Of a DNA stretch of 9,989 nt, positions 1 to 7,023 are shown piece by piece. The notes beneath the pieces were generated by a model. It was not told where the DNA came from and did not search any database. It saw nothing but the letters and a program-made list of their open reading frames with translations. The translations under genes and the position numbers were made by a program. Source of the DNA: JBEKEX01 sp050013615 (GTDB lineage Bacteria > Chloroflexota > Anaerolineae > Anaerolineales > Anaerolineaceae); the NCBI GenBank assembly GCA_050013615.1, contig JBEKEX010000090.1, positions 1 through 9,989 of the forward strand, written 5' to 3'. How positions within the stretch are numbered: the stretch's first letter is position 1; each line of letters opens with the position of its first letter.

Positions 1-405
1 GAGGCGGTAGTCGAGCGGGTGAGACAGTTACATCTCGAAGACCGGGTGAAATTCTTAGGCTACATCCCCGATGACGACATGTCGGCCGTGTACGCGCTAT
101 CGACGACGCTGGTGATGCCGACGTTCTTTGGGCCGACCAACATTCCGGTCTTGGAGGCTTGGGCGGCTGGGACGCCGGTGATCACGTCCGATATCCGCGG
201 GATCCATGAGCAGGTGGGCCAGGCGGGGCTGTTGGTGGATCCGCGTCAGCCTGAAGCCTGGGCCAAGGCCGTTGCACGATTGGTCAACGATCCGGCGCTG
301 CGCAGCCGGCTGATCCAATTGGGGTTCCAACGCCACCAAAGTTGGGGCCGGGCGCAGTTTGGCGCCAAGCTGGGGAGGATTTTGGAACGATGCCGGACGA
401 TTTGA
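1..405 (+). CDS. Glycosyltransferase family 4 (GT-B), C-terminal part only
   Basis: This is the C-terminal 134 residues of a GT4-type glycosyltransferase whose start lies before the window; the frame is open from base 1. Enzymes of this family move a sugar from a nucleotide-sugar donor to a lipid-linked or growing glycan at the cytoplasmic membrane face. The visible part is the donor-binding half of the second Rossmann domain: 'VKFLGYIPDDDM' near visible residues 16-27, then 'FFGPTNIPVLEAWAAGTPVI' at 42-61, then 'EQVGQAGLLVDP' at 70-81. In the EX7E donor motif the second Glu is present (visible E52) but the first position is Gly44, as in a 'GPTN-P-LEA' subgroup. The 3' end overlaps the next gene by 16 bases, so the two are probably co-translated. 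The sugar specificity cannot be read from this piece. Confidence 0.9.
   Translation, partial: EAVVERVRQLHLEDRVKFLGYIPDDDMSAVYALSTTLVMPTFFGPTNIPVLEAWAAGTPVITSDIRGIHEQVGQAGLLVDPRQPEAWAKAVARLVNDPALRSRLIQLGFQRHQSWGRAQFGAKLGRILERCRTI
372..378 (+). promoter_or_regulatory. Shine-Dalgarno site that decides the GT26 start
   Basis: GGGGAGG lies 11 bases before the ATG at 390, inside the end of the upstream glycosyltransferase gene. It favours the ATG at 390 over an in-frame TTG at 342, which has no such site and would lengthen the overlap to 64 bases. Confidence 0.6.
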
Positions 406-1166
406 GCGATATTCCGCGCGGTAACGTCTTGGGCGTGGCGGTCAGCGCCATCGATATGCCCATGGCACTGGGTTGCATTGAAAACTGGATCCGCGTGCGC
501 GATCCCCATTACGTCTGCGTCACTCCTGCCCACGCGGTGATGGAATGTGTCGACCATCCCGAATTGAAAGCCGTTTACAACCACAGCGGGCTGACCACGC
601 CGGACGGCATGGCCATCGTGTGGCTGATGCGCTGGCAGGGGTATCGGCAGGTCGAGCGTGTCTATGGACCGGATCTGCTGTTGGCGGTCTGCGCCGCGGC
701 GGAAGAAGCAGGCTACCGGAATTATTTCTATGGGGGAGCGCCAGAGGTCACGCCGCGGCTGGTCGAAGCATTGACTCGTCGCTTCCCCCACTTGCAGATC
801 GCCGGATATGAATCGCCGCCCTTCGGCGCACTCAGTCGGGAGGAAGAAGCGGCGGCTGAAGAGCGCATCCGGCAGGCGAAGCCCGACATCGTGTGGGTGG
901 GGCTGGGGTCGCCGCGGCAGGAAGTGTGGATGAGCCAAGAGGTGGCAAGGGTGGACGTTCCAGTCCTGGTGGGAGTGGGGGCGGCCTTCGATTTCCTCTC
1001 CGGCGCCAAGCCGCAGGCGCCGCGTTGGGTGCAGCGCAGCGGGCTGGAGTGGCTGTTCCGTTTTTTCAGCGAACCCGGCAGGTTGTGGAAGCGCTACATA
1101 AAGTATCCGCGCTTTGTGGTACTGGCGTTGATGCAACACTTCGGTGTACGAGATTTCCCTGTGTAG
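390..1166 (+). CDS. WecG/TagA/CpsF family (GT26) glycosyltransferase
   Basis: The product is a 258-residue GT26 enzyme. Characterised relatives are WecG (ManNAcA transfer to lipid I of enterobacterial common antigen) and TagA/TarA (ManNAc transfer to GlcNAc-PP-undecaprenol in wall teichoic acid). They add the second sugar to an undecaprenyl-diphosphate acceptor. Family landmarks are all visible: 'VTPAHAVMECVDHPELK' at residues 44-60; 'TTPDGMAIV' at 69-77, where D72 matches the proposed catalytic base of TarA; 'YGPDLL' at 92-97; 'YFYGGAPEV' at 112-120; 'VWVGLGSPRQEVWM' at 168-181; and 'GVGAAFDFLSG' then 'RSGLEWLFRFFSEP' in the C-terminal third. The length is normal for the family. It overlaps the GT4 gene by 16 bases. 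Donor and acceptor sugars cannot be told from the sequence. Confidence 0.95.
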   Translation: MPDDLSDIPRGNVLGVAVSAIDMPMALGCIENWIRVRDPHYVCVTPAHAVMECVDHPELKAVYNHSGLTTPDGMAIVWLMRWQGYRQVERVYGPDLLLAVCAAAEEAGYRNYFYGGAPEVTPRLVEALTRRFPHLQIAGYESPPFGALSREEEAAAEERIRQAKPDIVWVGLGSPRQEVWMSQEVARVDVPVLVGVGAAFDFLSGAKPQAPRWVQRSGLEWLFRFFSEPGRLWKRYIKYPRFVVLALMQHFGVRDFPV

Positions 1167-1200
1167 CCACCGGCATTATTCATGTTGATTCCTTGTCCCT

Positions 1201-1230
1201 TTGTATCTCATTTTGCGTTTAACCTATAGA
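1201..1230 (+). promoter_or_regulatory. Weak candidate promoter ahead of the sigma factor gene
   Basis: The 103-base gap between the GT26 gene and the sigma factor gene holds TTGTAT (1201-1206), an 18-base spacer and TATAGA (1225-1230). The -10 is fair and the -35 poor. No GGAAC-type ECF -35 was seen, so autoregulation is not supported. An 8-base palindrome GAGCGCTC (1229-1236) overlaps the end of the -10. I see no terminator after the GT26 gene, so read-through from upstream is also possible. Confidence 0.22.
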
Positions 1231-1269
1231 GCGCTCAAAATCAGATAACCTTGGGGATGAAGGGATTTT

Positions 1270-1836
1270 ATGAAAAAATCAGCAATACAAAAACGAACTT
1301 CCCAATCGATAACCAAAGATCAAGAAGCTGAAAGGATTACTGCGGCACAAAGAGATCCTCAGGCATTTGGAGACCTTTATGACCAGTATGCGCCTTCGAT
1401 CTATCGCTATCTGTTGAGCCGGCTTGGCAATGTCGAAGAAGCACGGGATGTCACTTCTCAGACTTTTCTCACCGCCGTGGGGTGGTTCCCGCGTTACAAG
1501 CACCGGGGTTATTTCTCTACCTGGCTCTTTTCGATTGCCAGGAGCAAGTATGTGGATCATTTGCGGCGTGGAAAGAACGGCGTGGAGGCCATCCGGGAAG
1601 ACCAGGTGGATCCGCAGCCAGACCCTTTGACGCAGGTGGTGACTGCAGAACGTGTTGCGGAGGTGAGAAAGTGCATCCACACGCTGGCGCCAGAGGAACA
1701 AGAGTTGCTCCGTCTGCGCTTTGTGGCGGACTTGTCATTCGCCGAGATGGCTGAACTGCTCGATAAGAGCGAAGACGCGGTCAAAAAAAGTGTTTACCGG
1801 CTTTTAGCCCGGCTGCAAAGCCGGTTGGAGGCTTGA
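1270..1836 (+). CDS. ECF-like sigma-70 family RNA polymerase sigma factor
   Basis: A 188-residue two-domain sigma factor that would direct RNA polymerase to a small regulon. Region 2 spans about residues 31-100: 'AFGDLYDQYAPSIYRYLLSR', then 'NVEEARDVTSQTFLTA', then 'FSTWLFSIARSKYVDHLRR'. After an acidic, Pro-rich linker (about 105-122), region 4 spans about 128-184: 'LAPEEQELLRLRFVADLSF' followed by the helix-turn-helix 'AEMAELLDKSEDAVKKSVYR'. There is no region 1.1 or region 3, which is the normal ECF layout. A good ribosome site, GAAGGG (1259-1264), sits five bases before the ATG. The next gene begins one base after the stop, and its product looks like the partner anti-sigma factor. The target promoters cannot be identified from this window. 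Confidence 0.95.
   Translation: MKKSAIQKRTSQSITKDQEAERITAAQRDPQAFGDLYDQYAPSIYRYLLSRLGNVEEARDVTSQTFLTAVGWFPRYKHRGYFSTWLFSIARSKYVDHLRRGKNGVEAIREDQVDPQPDPLTQVVTAERVAEVRKCIHTLAPEEQELLRLRFVADLSFAEMAELLDKSEDAVKKSVYRLLARLQSRLEA
1827..1831 (+). promoter_or_regulatory. Shine-Dalgarno site of the anti-sigma-like gene
   Basis: GGAGG lies inside the last codons of the sigma factor gene, six bases before the ATG at 1838. It fixes that start and implies coupled translation of the pair. Confidence 0.65.
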
Positions 1837-1837
1837 G

Positions 1838-4111
1838 ATGGAAACGAATCAATTGAATTTCGGGGATCTCGAGGATGAAGTCCGCGCTGCCATGGCTGTC
1901 TCCCTCGCGGATGACGGCATGGCGTTCCTGAGCGGCCTGCGTCAACAAGTGCTGGTGCATTATGGAGAGAAGGCAGGCCGTTCGCCATCGACTCGTCCTT
2001 TCCTTGGATTGCGGCCGGCGTGGACGGTGGCGCTGGTGGTTGTGTGCCTGATGATCATCGGAACCCTGGTGATCGGCCCGCAGCGTGTCTACGCCGCGCT
2101 GCAACAGCTCTTTGGGTACATCCCTGGTGTGGGGATCGTGGATCAGAGTGCTCCTATTCGTGTGCTGGCCGAACCGGTCAGTGTCACGCGCGATGGAATC
2201 ACGGTCACGGTGACTTCGGCGATATTGACAGGTGATAAGACCCAAATCAAATATCGTATTTTTGGCGTCCCCGGCTCAGCCTACCCTGACCGCGAGGATA
2301 TAGCAGGCTGCTTCTCGAATGAATATTTACGCCTCACGGATGGAACGCAGCTTACCCAAATCAATTATGGTTATCAGCCTGTACCGGCGAACGTGAACGA
2401 GGCTGTCTTTGTGATTCCATGCATCGCCGATACCCTGCCTGGTAAAGTTCCGGAGAATTGGGAGCTGCCGCTACGCTTCGTGCCTGCACCACCAGACCTG
2501 ACCGTGATGCCGGTGATCGAGCTTTCTCCCTCTCCGCAGGTCAACCTGACCCAAAGCGCCGCCGCCAACGGCACAGCAGTTGCGCTAGTGTCCAGTCCTG
2601 TGACGGTAAGCGAAGAGATCGAAACCAGCGACGGATACATCTTGATCGGCCAGTTTCAGCCCCAAAGTCAGCCAGGCGAATCGGTACAGGTGACCGGAGC
2701 TGAAGAGATTAGCGATGCCAGTGGAAAGAAGGTATCGTACACCTATCCGCAAGACGTCAGCAATGAAGCGGGAACTGGCTGGGCTGCGCAGTTCAAAGCT
2801 GCTGGCCTGGTTTATCCGCTGACCATCAGTTTCTCAGGCGTCGTCCTGCTGCCTGCTGACCCAAGCGCCACAGCCCAATTTACCTTTGATGCCGGTTCCG
2901 ACCCACAACCCGGCCAGGTATGGACGCTCAATCAGGATATTCAGCTGGCAGGGCATACCCTGACACTGGTCTCGGTTACAGCCAATTCGCAAGGCGACTA
3001 CTCATTCGAATTTCATGGTGACCCCAAAGTTTATGGAGCAAGTGTACAAATTGAGGGGTACACTCCCAATGGCGGTGGTGGGGGTGGCGGCGGAGGCCTG
3101 ACGAATGGTACATTTTTCAGTAGTCTTAGCTATGCCCAGCTCCCGACCGGTGTGCTGACTGTCACCCTTTCCAACTTGACCCTTATCGGCGACTCGGTCA
3201 CCTGGCAGGGGCAGTGGTCCCCTGCCACAATTCGCACTGATCTGCCGGCCAACCCGACGTCTCAACCCGGTGTGTGCCTGACAGCAGATTCGCTTGCGCA
3301 ACTCCAACCGGCACCTGCCAATCTGCTCAATGGGAAAGCCCTGTCCTATGAGTCTTTAGGCGGTTCAGATAAGTGGGGCCTTGTTCTCTACAACCTGAAT
3401 GGCAGCGGAAAACAGGTGCTAGCCTCGGAAGCCAGTTGGGGCTCCCTTTCACCTGACGGGAGCCGGATGGCTTATCCCGCCTCAGACGGGATCCACGTGA
3501 TGGATCTGGCCACGAAAGCCGAGAAAGTTCTGACGGGTGTTACCGGGTTTGGCCTACTTTGGTCTCCGGATGGAAAGCAAATTGCATATGTCGGTGGCAG
3601 CGGCAGCACCAATGATAGCGTGTTTATTGTCGATGTGGATGGTACTGGTACCCAGACGCGTCAAATCTCCGACTGGAGCTACGAATCGGTTGCTGGTTGG
3701 TCACCGGATGGCACGCTCTACTTCGTCGTGCCCTTCACGGGCGGCGCTGCCTGGAAGGTATACTCATATGACTTGGCCGACGGCACAACGCAAGAGCGGT
3801 TCACCATCGAGAATGGCACGCCGAAATTTCTCAACCCCAAGCTCTCCCAAGATGGGAATTGGATCGCCTACCGGGGCCGGGATAACAGTAGCGTGTATCT
3901 GGTCCACCCGGATGGCAGTGACATGCATCTGGTGATTGACAACGCTGGCGTCGTTGGGATCGAATGGAGCCGCTCGGGCTGGCTGGGTGTCAGCATGGGA
4001 ACGGCGAATCCCGACGAATCGACGGTTGCCTTGATCAAGCCTGACGGATGCGAGATGTATCTGCTGCCAGCTGCGCTGCATGGAGAACTGGAGGGGCTGT
4101 TCGTCCCGTAA
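1838..4111 (+). CDS. Membrane-anchored anti-sigma-like protein with extracytoplasmic PD40/TolB-type propeller
   Basis: A 757-residue single-pass membrane protein. Residues 1-60 are a short, mostly helical cytoplasmic region with 'LSGLRQQVLVHY' (31-42); it lacks the HxxxCxxC zinc motif of ZAS anti-sigmas. One hydrophobic segment follows (about 62-80), then 'LFGYIPGVGIV' (91-101), a sequence I associate with DUF4179-like anti-sigma proteins. Outside there appear to be three beta-rich stretches (about 105-215, 225-350, 355-465), with a run of nine glycines at 412-420 inside the third. The C-terminal 500-757 carries PD40-type blades: 'LSPDGSRMAYPA' (537-548), 'WSPDGKQIAYVGG' (575-587), 'WSPDGTLYFVVP' (621-632), 'LSQDGNWIAYRG' (669-680) and 'HPDGSDMHLVI' (690-700). 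The position one base after the sigma gene suggests it holds and releases that sigma in response to an outside cue. The anti-sigma role is inferred; membrane topology and blades are read from the sequence. Confidence 0.82.
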   Translation: METNQLNFGDLEDEVRAAMAVSLADDGMAFLSGLRQQVLVHYGEKAGRSPSTRPFLGLRPAWTVALVVVCLMIIGTLVIGPQRVYAALQQLFGYIPGVGIVDQSAPIRVLAEPVSVTRDGITVTVTSAILTGDKTQIKYRIFGVPGSAYPDREDIAGCFSNEYLRLTDGTQLTQINYGYQPVPANVNEAVFVIPCIADTLPGKVPENWELPLRFVPAPPDLTVMPVIELSPSPQVNLTQSAAANGTAVALVSSPVTVSEEIETSDGYILIGQFQPQSQPGESVQVTGAEEISDASGKKVSYTYPQDVSNEAGTGWAAQFKAAGLVYPLTISFSGVVLLPADPSATAQFTFDAGSDPQPGQVWTLNQDIQLAGHTLTLVSVTANSQGDYSFEFHGDPKVYGASVQIEGYTPNGGGGGGGGGLTNGTFFSSLSYAQLPTGVLTVTLSNLTLIGDSVTWQGQWSPATIRTDLPANPTSQPGVCLTADSLAQLQPAPANLLNGKALSYESLGGSDKWGLVLYNLNGSGKQVLASEASWGSLSPDGSRMAYPASDGIHVMDLATKAEKVLTGVTGFGLLWSPDGKQIAYVGGSGSTNDSVFIVDVDGTGTQTRQISDWSYESVAGWSPDGTLYFVVPFTGGAAWKVYSYDLADGTTQERFTIENGTPKFLNPKLSQDGNWIAYRGRDNSSVYLVHPDGSDMHLVIDNAGVVGIEWSRSGWLGVSMGTANPDESTVALIKPDGCEMYLLPAALHGELEGLFVP
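3071..3097 (+). repeat. Nine-glycine tract, possible hinge
   Basis: Nine consecutive Gly codons (residues 412-420 of the anti-sigma-like protein) use a mixture of GGC, GGT, GGG and GGA. The tract is therefore not a simple triplet repeat at DNA level, although it is G-rich (ggtggtgggggtggcggcgg within it). It follows 'EGYTPN' and precedes 'LTNGTFFSS', so it sits inside or between beta domains rather than directly before the propeller. Confidence 0.75.
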
Positions 4112-4147
4112 ACCGGCCGAATGAACAATTGAGCTAAAAACCGAAAA

Positions 4148-4179
4148 GAAGGAGGGCAGCTAAAGGCTAGCTCTCCTTC
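4148..4179 (+). terminator. Imperfect hairpin after the anti-sigma-like gene
   Basis: GAAGGAG (4148-4154) pairs with CTCCTTC (4173-4179), and AGCTA (4158-4162) pairs with TAGCT (4168-4172). A GGC bulge and a five-base loop complete the structure. The following bases on the + strand are not a clean T-run, so as a terminator it is weak in this direction. Read on the - strand the hairpin is followed by a T-rich stretch. It may be a terminator or an mRNA 3' structure. Confidence 0.4.
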
Positions 4180-4282
4180 CATCTCCATTTAAAAACAAGG
4201 CCGCGAGATGCAATTGGTCGGTGAAAAAACGCATTTTTAAAAAGTATTACATTCTGATTAATGCACAACCAGAGAGGACAGG

Positions 4283-5386
4283 ATGAATTCTCCAATTACA
4301 CAAAAATTCATAGGGATTTATATTCTGATCATTTTTGGGGCAAGTGCATGTTCCGGCGCAAGCCAGCCGTCTGCCATTCCTACAGCCAGTCCATCTATAA
4401 TGTCAGCTTCTCCCACCGCCAGCCCATTTCCAATGACGACTCCCACAAAATTCGTGCCCACTCTGACCGCAACAGTGGCAAAGACCCGCCCAGTCTCTGC
4501 CACTGATAAAGCTTCTTTTGTCAGTGAGACCTACCCGGACAATTCGGTCGTCACCGCAGGAGAACAATTCACCAAGACCTGGGTGATCAAGAACACGGGC
4601 AGCTCGACCTGGACAACGGCTTATCAATTGGTCCTGTCCGCGGCTCCCCAAGGTGATACACTCGGTTCTCCCACTCTACTCAACTTCTCCCAAGAAGCTG
4701 CGCCAGGGGAGACGGTGAGTCTTTCTGTTCCCCTGGTCGCGCCGGCGACGAGTGGAACCTACGCCGTATATTGGTCGATCAGAAATGAGCATGGAGAAAC
4801 CGTGGCCGTGGATGGCGGAAATCTGTGGGCCAAGGTCCAGGTGTGTGAAGCAGGCCAGGCTTGCAGTTCATCACCTGCCGGAAACGGGAATACAACCACG
4901 GCGAGCGGTGTCACTGCCACACTGACCCACTTCACGTACGACGCGCAGAGCGCCACCGTGGATTATTGCATGTCGGTGTCTTTTCATACTTATATCTTGG
5001 ATTCCACTCCGTCCTTGCTCATCGATCAGAAGGCAGCGCCATTTTTGACAGGTGGCAGTGATTTCGCCAATGGCGCCGGATGCATGCAGACGACATATCA
5101 GGCTGGCGCCGCAGAGATAGAGCAGGCGCAGCATATTGTGCTCTCCATCGATGGCAGCTTGCGCATGTCTCCTCCGCCCGGCGATCCAAATGTTGCCTGC
5201 CAGGCGGCGCGACTTAATCTCGTGGCACAACATCCAGGGCTGGATTTTCAATGCCATTTCAGTATGGCAGGGTATTACACCAACCTGCAATTGCCGGCCG
5301 ATATGACGCGTGAACAGGCGGATCAACTCATCACAGACGCCATCGAAGGAGCAATTTACGGTCCCTGGCTACTGACGTTAAAATGA
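4283..5386 (+). CDS. Surface lipoprotein with NBR1-like Ig domain
   Basis: A 367-residue predicted lipoprotein. The signal peptide ends in a lipobox 'GASAC' with lipidated C23. Residues 24-76 are a Pro/Ser/Thr/Ala linker. About 77-187 match the NBR1 central (FW, Ig-like) domain fold used as a surface module in bacteria: 'ASFVSETYPDNSVVTAGEQF', then 'KTWVIKNTGSSTW' (98-110), then 'APGETVSLSVPLVAPATSGT' (140-159), then 'YWSIRNEHGE' (163-172). In eukaryotes this fold is an autophagy-receptor module that binds cargo; in bacteria its ligand is mostly unknown. A second, unrecognised domain (about 208-367) has four Cys (229, 267, 306, 324) that could form disulfides, and an acidic helical end 'MTREQADQLITDAIEG'. 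GAGAGG (4272-4277) lies five bases before the ATG. A role in binding or anchoring the polymer is only a guess from context. Confidence 0.88.
   Translation: MNSPITQKFIGIYILIIFGASACSGASQPSAIPTASPSIMSASPTASPFPMTTPTKFVPTLTATVAKTRPVSATDKASFVSETYPDNSVVTAGEQFTKTWVIKNTGSSTWTTAYQLVLSAAPQGDTLGSPTLLNFSQEAAPGETVSLSVPLVAPATSGTYAVYWSIRNEHGETVAVDGGNLWAKVQVCEAGQACSSSPAGNGNTTTASGVTATLTHFTYDAQSATVDYCMSVSFHTYILDSTPSLLIDQKAAPFLTGGSDFANGAGCMQTTYQAGAAEIEQAQHIVLSIDGSLRMSPPPGDPNVACQAARLNLVAQHPGLDFQCHFSMAGYYTNLQLPADMTREQADQLITDAIEGAIYGPWLLTLK
4352..4510 (+). repeat. Pro/Ser/Thr-rich linker coding region
   Basis: Residues 24-76 of the NBR1-domain lipoprotein contain irregular 'PTASPS', 'SPTASPFP' and 'TPTK' units. 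They resemble the longer linker in the second lipoprotein (7561-7749). Such stretches hold a domain away from the membrane and are frequent glycosylation targets; glycosylation here is not shown. Confidence 0.5.
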
Positions 5387-5436
5387 CAGTGTTGGAGATA
5401 CTCGTTTTGATGCAATCGTAAACCGGCTATCAGGAA

Positions 5437-5466
5437 TTGCCTGTTCGGTTGTATAACATATATAAT
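5437..5466 (+). promoter_or_regulatory. Sigma-70-type promoter for the glycosylphosphotransferase gene
   Basis: TTGCCT (5437-5442), an 18-base spacer, then a perfect TATAAT (5461-5466). The start would fall near 5473, leaving about 50 bases of leader before the ATG at 5522. It is the best housekeeping-type promoter in the window and lies in an AT-rich gap of 135 bases. Confidence 0.6.
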
Positions 5467-5521
5467 GTTGCATAGGGTGCTTTGCAAGATGAAAATAATT
5501 AAGGCGGAGAAGTAACGGCGT

Positions 5522-6934
5522 ATGTTCCGGCGGTTTTCGGCCAATTTTGCAGTCTTTTCGGTGGGCATCGATATCGTGGTGGTGGACTTGGCGATGCTTC
5601 TGGCAGCATTGCTGCGCCAACCGCTGAATTCGCTGCCGTTTGTTGCCGAAATTTCCACGCCGGTCACCTTGCCGCTCTTCATGTATTTCATTTTCCCCAT
5701 CATTTGGGTGGGGGTAATGCTGCTCTTTTCGGTCTATGACGGCCGGCGAAACTTGCGGGCTGTGGACGAGTTTGGCAGCCTCACGCTGGGGGCGCTGCTG
5801 GCAGCTGTGGCCATGGCAGGCATCTTGTATTTCACGACGCGTGAAGTCTCCCGCTTTCTGTTTTTGAGTTTTGTGATGCTGGCCTGGATTTTAGCTCTGG
5901 CCTGGCGCGCTGTGATGCGTATGGCGTTCCGCTGGAATGTGCTGGGAGCAGCCCAGAACCGGCGCATCTTAATCCTGGGGGCGGGCACGGTCGGGCATCG
6001 CATTGCGGAGGCCATCGAAGCTCAGGCCGGCATGGGGTTGATCCTGATGGGCTACTTGGACGATGACCCGCAAAAGCAACAGACTGCCAAACAAGTCCTT
6101 GGCTCGTTGGATATTGTCAGGGATGTGATCGCGCAGCGGCAGGTGGATGACGTGGTGGTGGCGCTGCCGCTCTCGGCACACCAACGCTTGAACCAGGTGG
6201 TGGCTGAGTTGCATGACCTGCCGGTAAAGGTGTGGGTCATCCCGGACTATTTTTCACTCACACTGCATCGCGCCTCAGTGGAGGAATTCGCCGGCATCCC
6301 TATGCTGGATTTGCGGGCCCCGGCGCTCAGTGAATACCAGCGCATTGTCAAGCGCGCATTCGACCTGGCTGTCTCGTTGGCCGCGCTGCCGTTCGTTTTG
6401 CTGCCGATAGGAATTTGTGCCTTGGCGATCAAACTGGACAGCCCCGGGCCAGTGTTCTATCGTTCGCGCCGGGTGGGTGAAAACGGAAAGCTGTTCGACA
6501 TGCTCAAATTCCGCACCATGGTCCAAAATGCCGATGACTTGAAGGACCAGGTGGTGAAGGTGGACGAACACGGCCACATGTTCCACAAACTGCGCGATGA
6601 CCCGCGAATTACCCGCGTAGGAAAATTTTTGCGCCGCACCAGCGTGGACGAGTGGCCGCAGTTGATCAACGTCATCAAGGGGGAAATGAGCCTGGTGGGG
6701 CCGCGGCCTGAAATGCCCTGGCTAGTGGAAAAGTATGAGCTTTGGCAGCGAAAGCGGTTCGCCGTGCCGCAGGGCATGACTGGCTGGTGGCAGATCAACG
6801 GGCGCAGCGATAAACCCATGCATTTAAATACCCAGGATGACCTTTATTACGTGCAGCATTATTCCATCTGGCTTGATTTGCAGATCCTGTTCAAGACCGC
6901 TTGGATCGTTTTGAGGGGGAAGGGCGCTTTCTGA
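5522..6934 (+). CDS. Undecaprenyl-phosphate glycosylphosphotransferase (initiating, WbaP/WcaJ-like)
   Basis: A 470-residue polyprenyl glycosylphosphotransferase. It would transfer a sugar-1-phosphate from a nucleotide sugar to undecaprenyl phosphate, the first committed step of surface polysaccharide synthesis, at the inner face of the membrane. The N-terminal half has about four hydrophobic segments (about 12-32, 48-71, 86-104, 111-130), then a Rossmann-like CoA-binding-type domain with 'ILILGAGTVGHRIAEAI' (149-165) and 'GYLDDDP' (177-183). One further membrane segment (about 283-304) precedes the catalytic domain: 'KRAFDLAVSLAAL' (277-289), 'SPGPVFYRSRRVGENGK' (307-323), 'LKFRTM' (328-333), 'LRRTSVDEWPQLINVIKGEM' (370-389) with the D376/E377 pair, and 'LVGPRPE' (391-397). 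Length and layout are typical for the family. The in-frame TAA at 5513 excludes an earlier start. A GGAG (5506-5509) lies 12 bases before the ATG. Which sugar is used cannot be told. Confidence 0.96.
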   Translation: MFRRFSANFAVFSVGIDIVVVDLAMLLAALLRQPLNSLPFVAEISTPVTLPLFMYFIFPIIWVGVMLLFSVYDGRRNLRAVDEFGSLTLGALLAAVAMAGILYFTTREVSRFLFLSFVMLAWILALAWRAVMRMAFRWNVLGAAQNRRILILGAGTVGHRIAEAIEAQAGMGLILMGYLDDDPQKQQTAKQVLGSLDIVRDVIAQRQVDDVVVALPLSAHQRLNQVVAELHDLPVKVWVIPDYFSLTLHRASVEEFAGIPMLDLRAPALSEYQRIVKRAFDLAVSLAALPFVLLPIGICALAIKLDSPGPVFYRSRRVGENGKLFDMLKFRTMVQNADDLKDQVVKVDEHGHMFHKLRDDPRITRVGKFLRRTSVDEWPQLINVIKGEMSLVGPRPEMPWLVEKYELWQRKRFAVPQGMTGWWQINGRSDKPMHLNTQDDLYYVQHYSIWLDLQILFKTAWIVLRGKGAF

Positions 6935-6960
6935 GGCATAAGTTTTTCAACGGCGACAAT

Positions 6961-6977
6961 TTGGCACAAAACCTGCA
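6961..6977 (+). promoter_or_regulatory. Sigma-54-like -24/-12 motif
   Basis: TTGGCAC-AAAAC-CTGCA has GG (6963-6964) and GC (6975-6976) twelve bases apart, as in the sigma-54 consensus TTGGCAC-N5-TTGCA; only the first T of the -12 box differs. Initiation near 6988 would leave about 36 bases of leader, with the ribosome site at 7011. No activator gene or sigma-54 gene is visible here and many relatives may lack sigma-54, so chance similarity is a real possibility. Confidence 0.25.
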
Positions 6978-7023
6978 CCTTCTTCCCAGTAGTTGATATC
7001 TATCTGGCCTGGAGGGTTTCTCG

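Noticed and set aside
342..389. TTG at 342 as the start of the GT26 gene
   Set aside because: The ATG at 390 has GGGGAGG at a suitable distance and gives a normal family N-terminus; the extra 16 residues look like out-of-frame coding of the upstream gene.
246..1139. A long open frame (297 codons) on the - strand across the GT4 and GT26 genes
   Set aside because: It is antisense to genes with strong family motifs, its translation is rich in His, Arg and Pro with no recognisable domain, and it is a usual by-product of GC-rich coding DNA.
1229..1236. GAGCGCTC palindrome as an operator
   Set aside because: An 8-base palindrome is expected by chance in a window of this size, and no second copy was noticed near other promoters here.
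4221..4250. Promoter in the AT-rich stretch before the NBR1-domain lipoprotein
   Set aside because: TATTAC (4245-4250) could be a -10, but no acceptable -35 lies 16-18 bases upstream, so the gap alone does not support a defined promoter.
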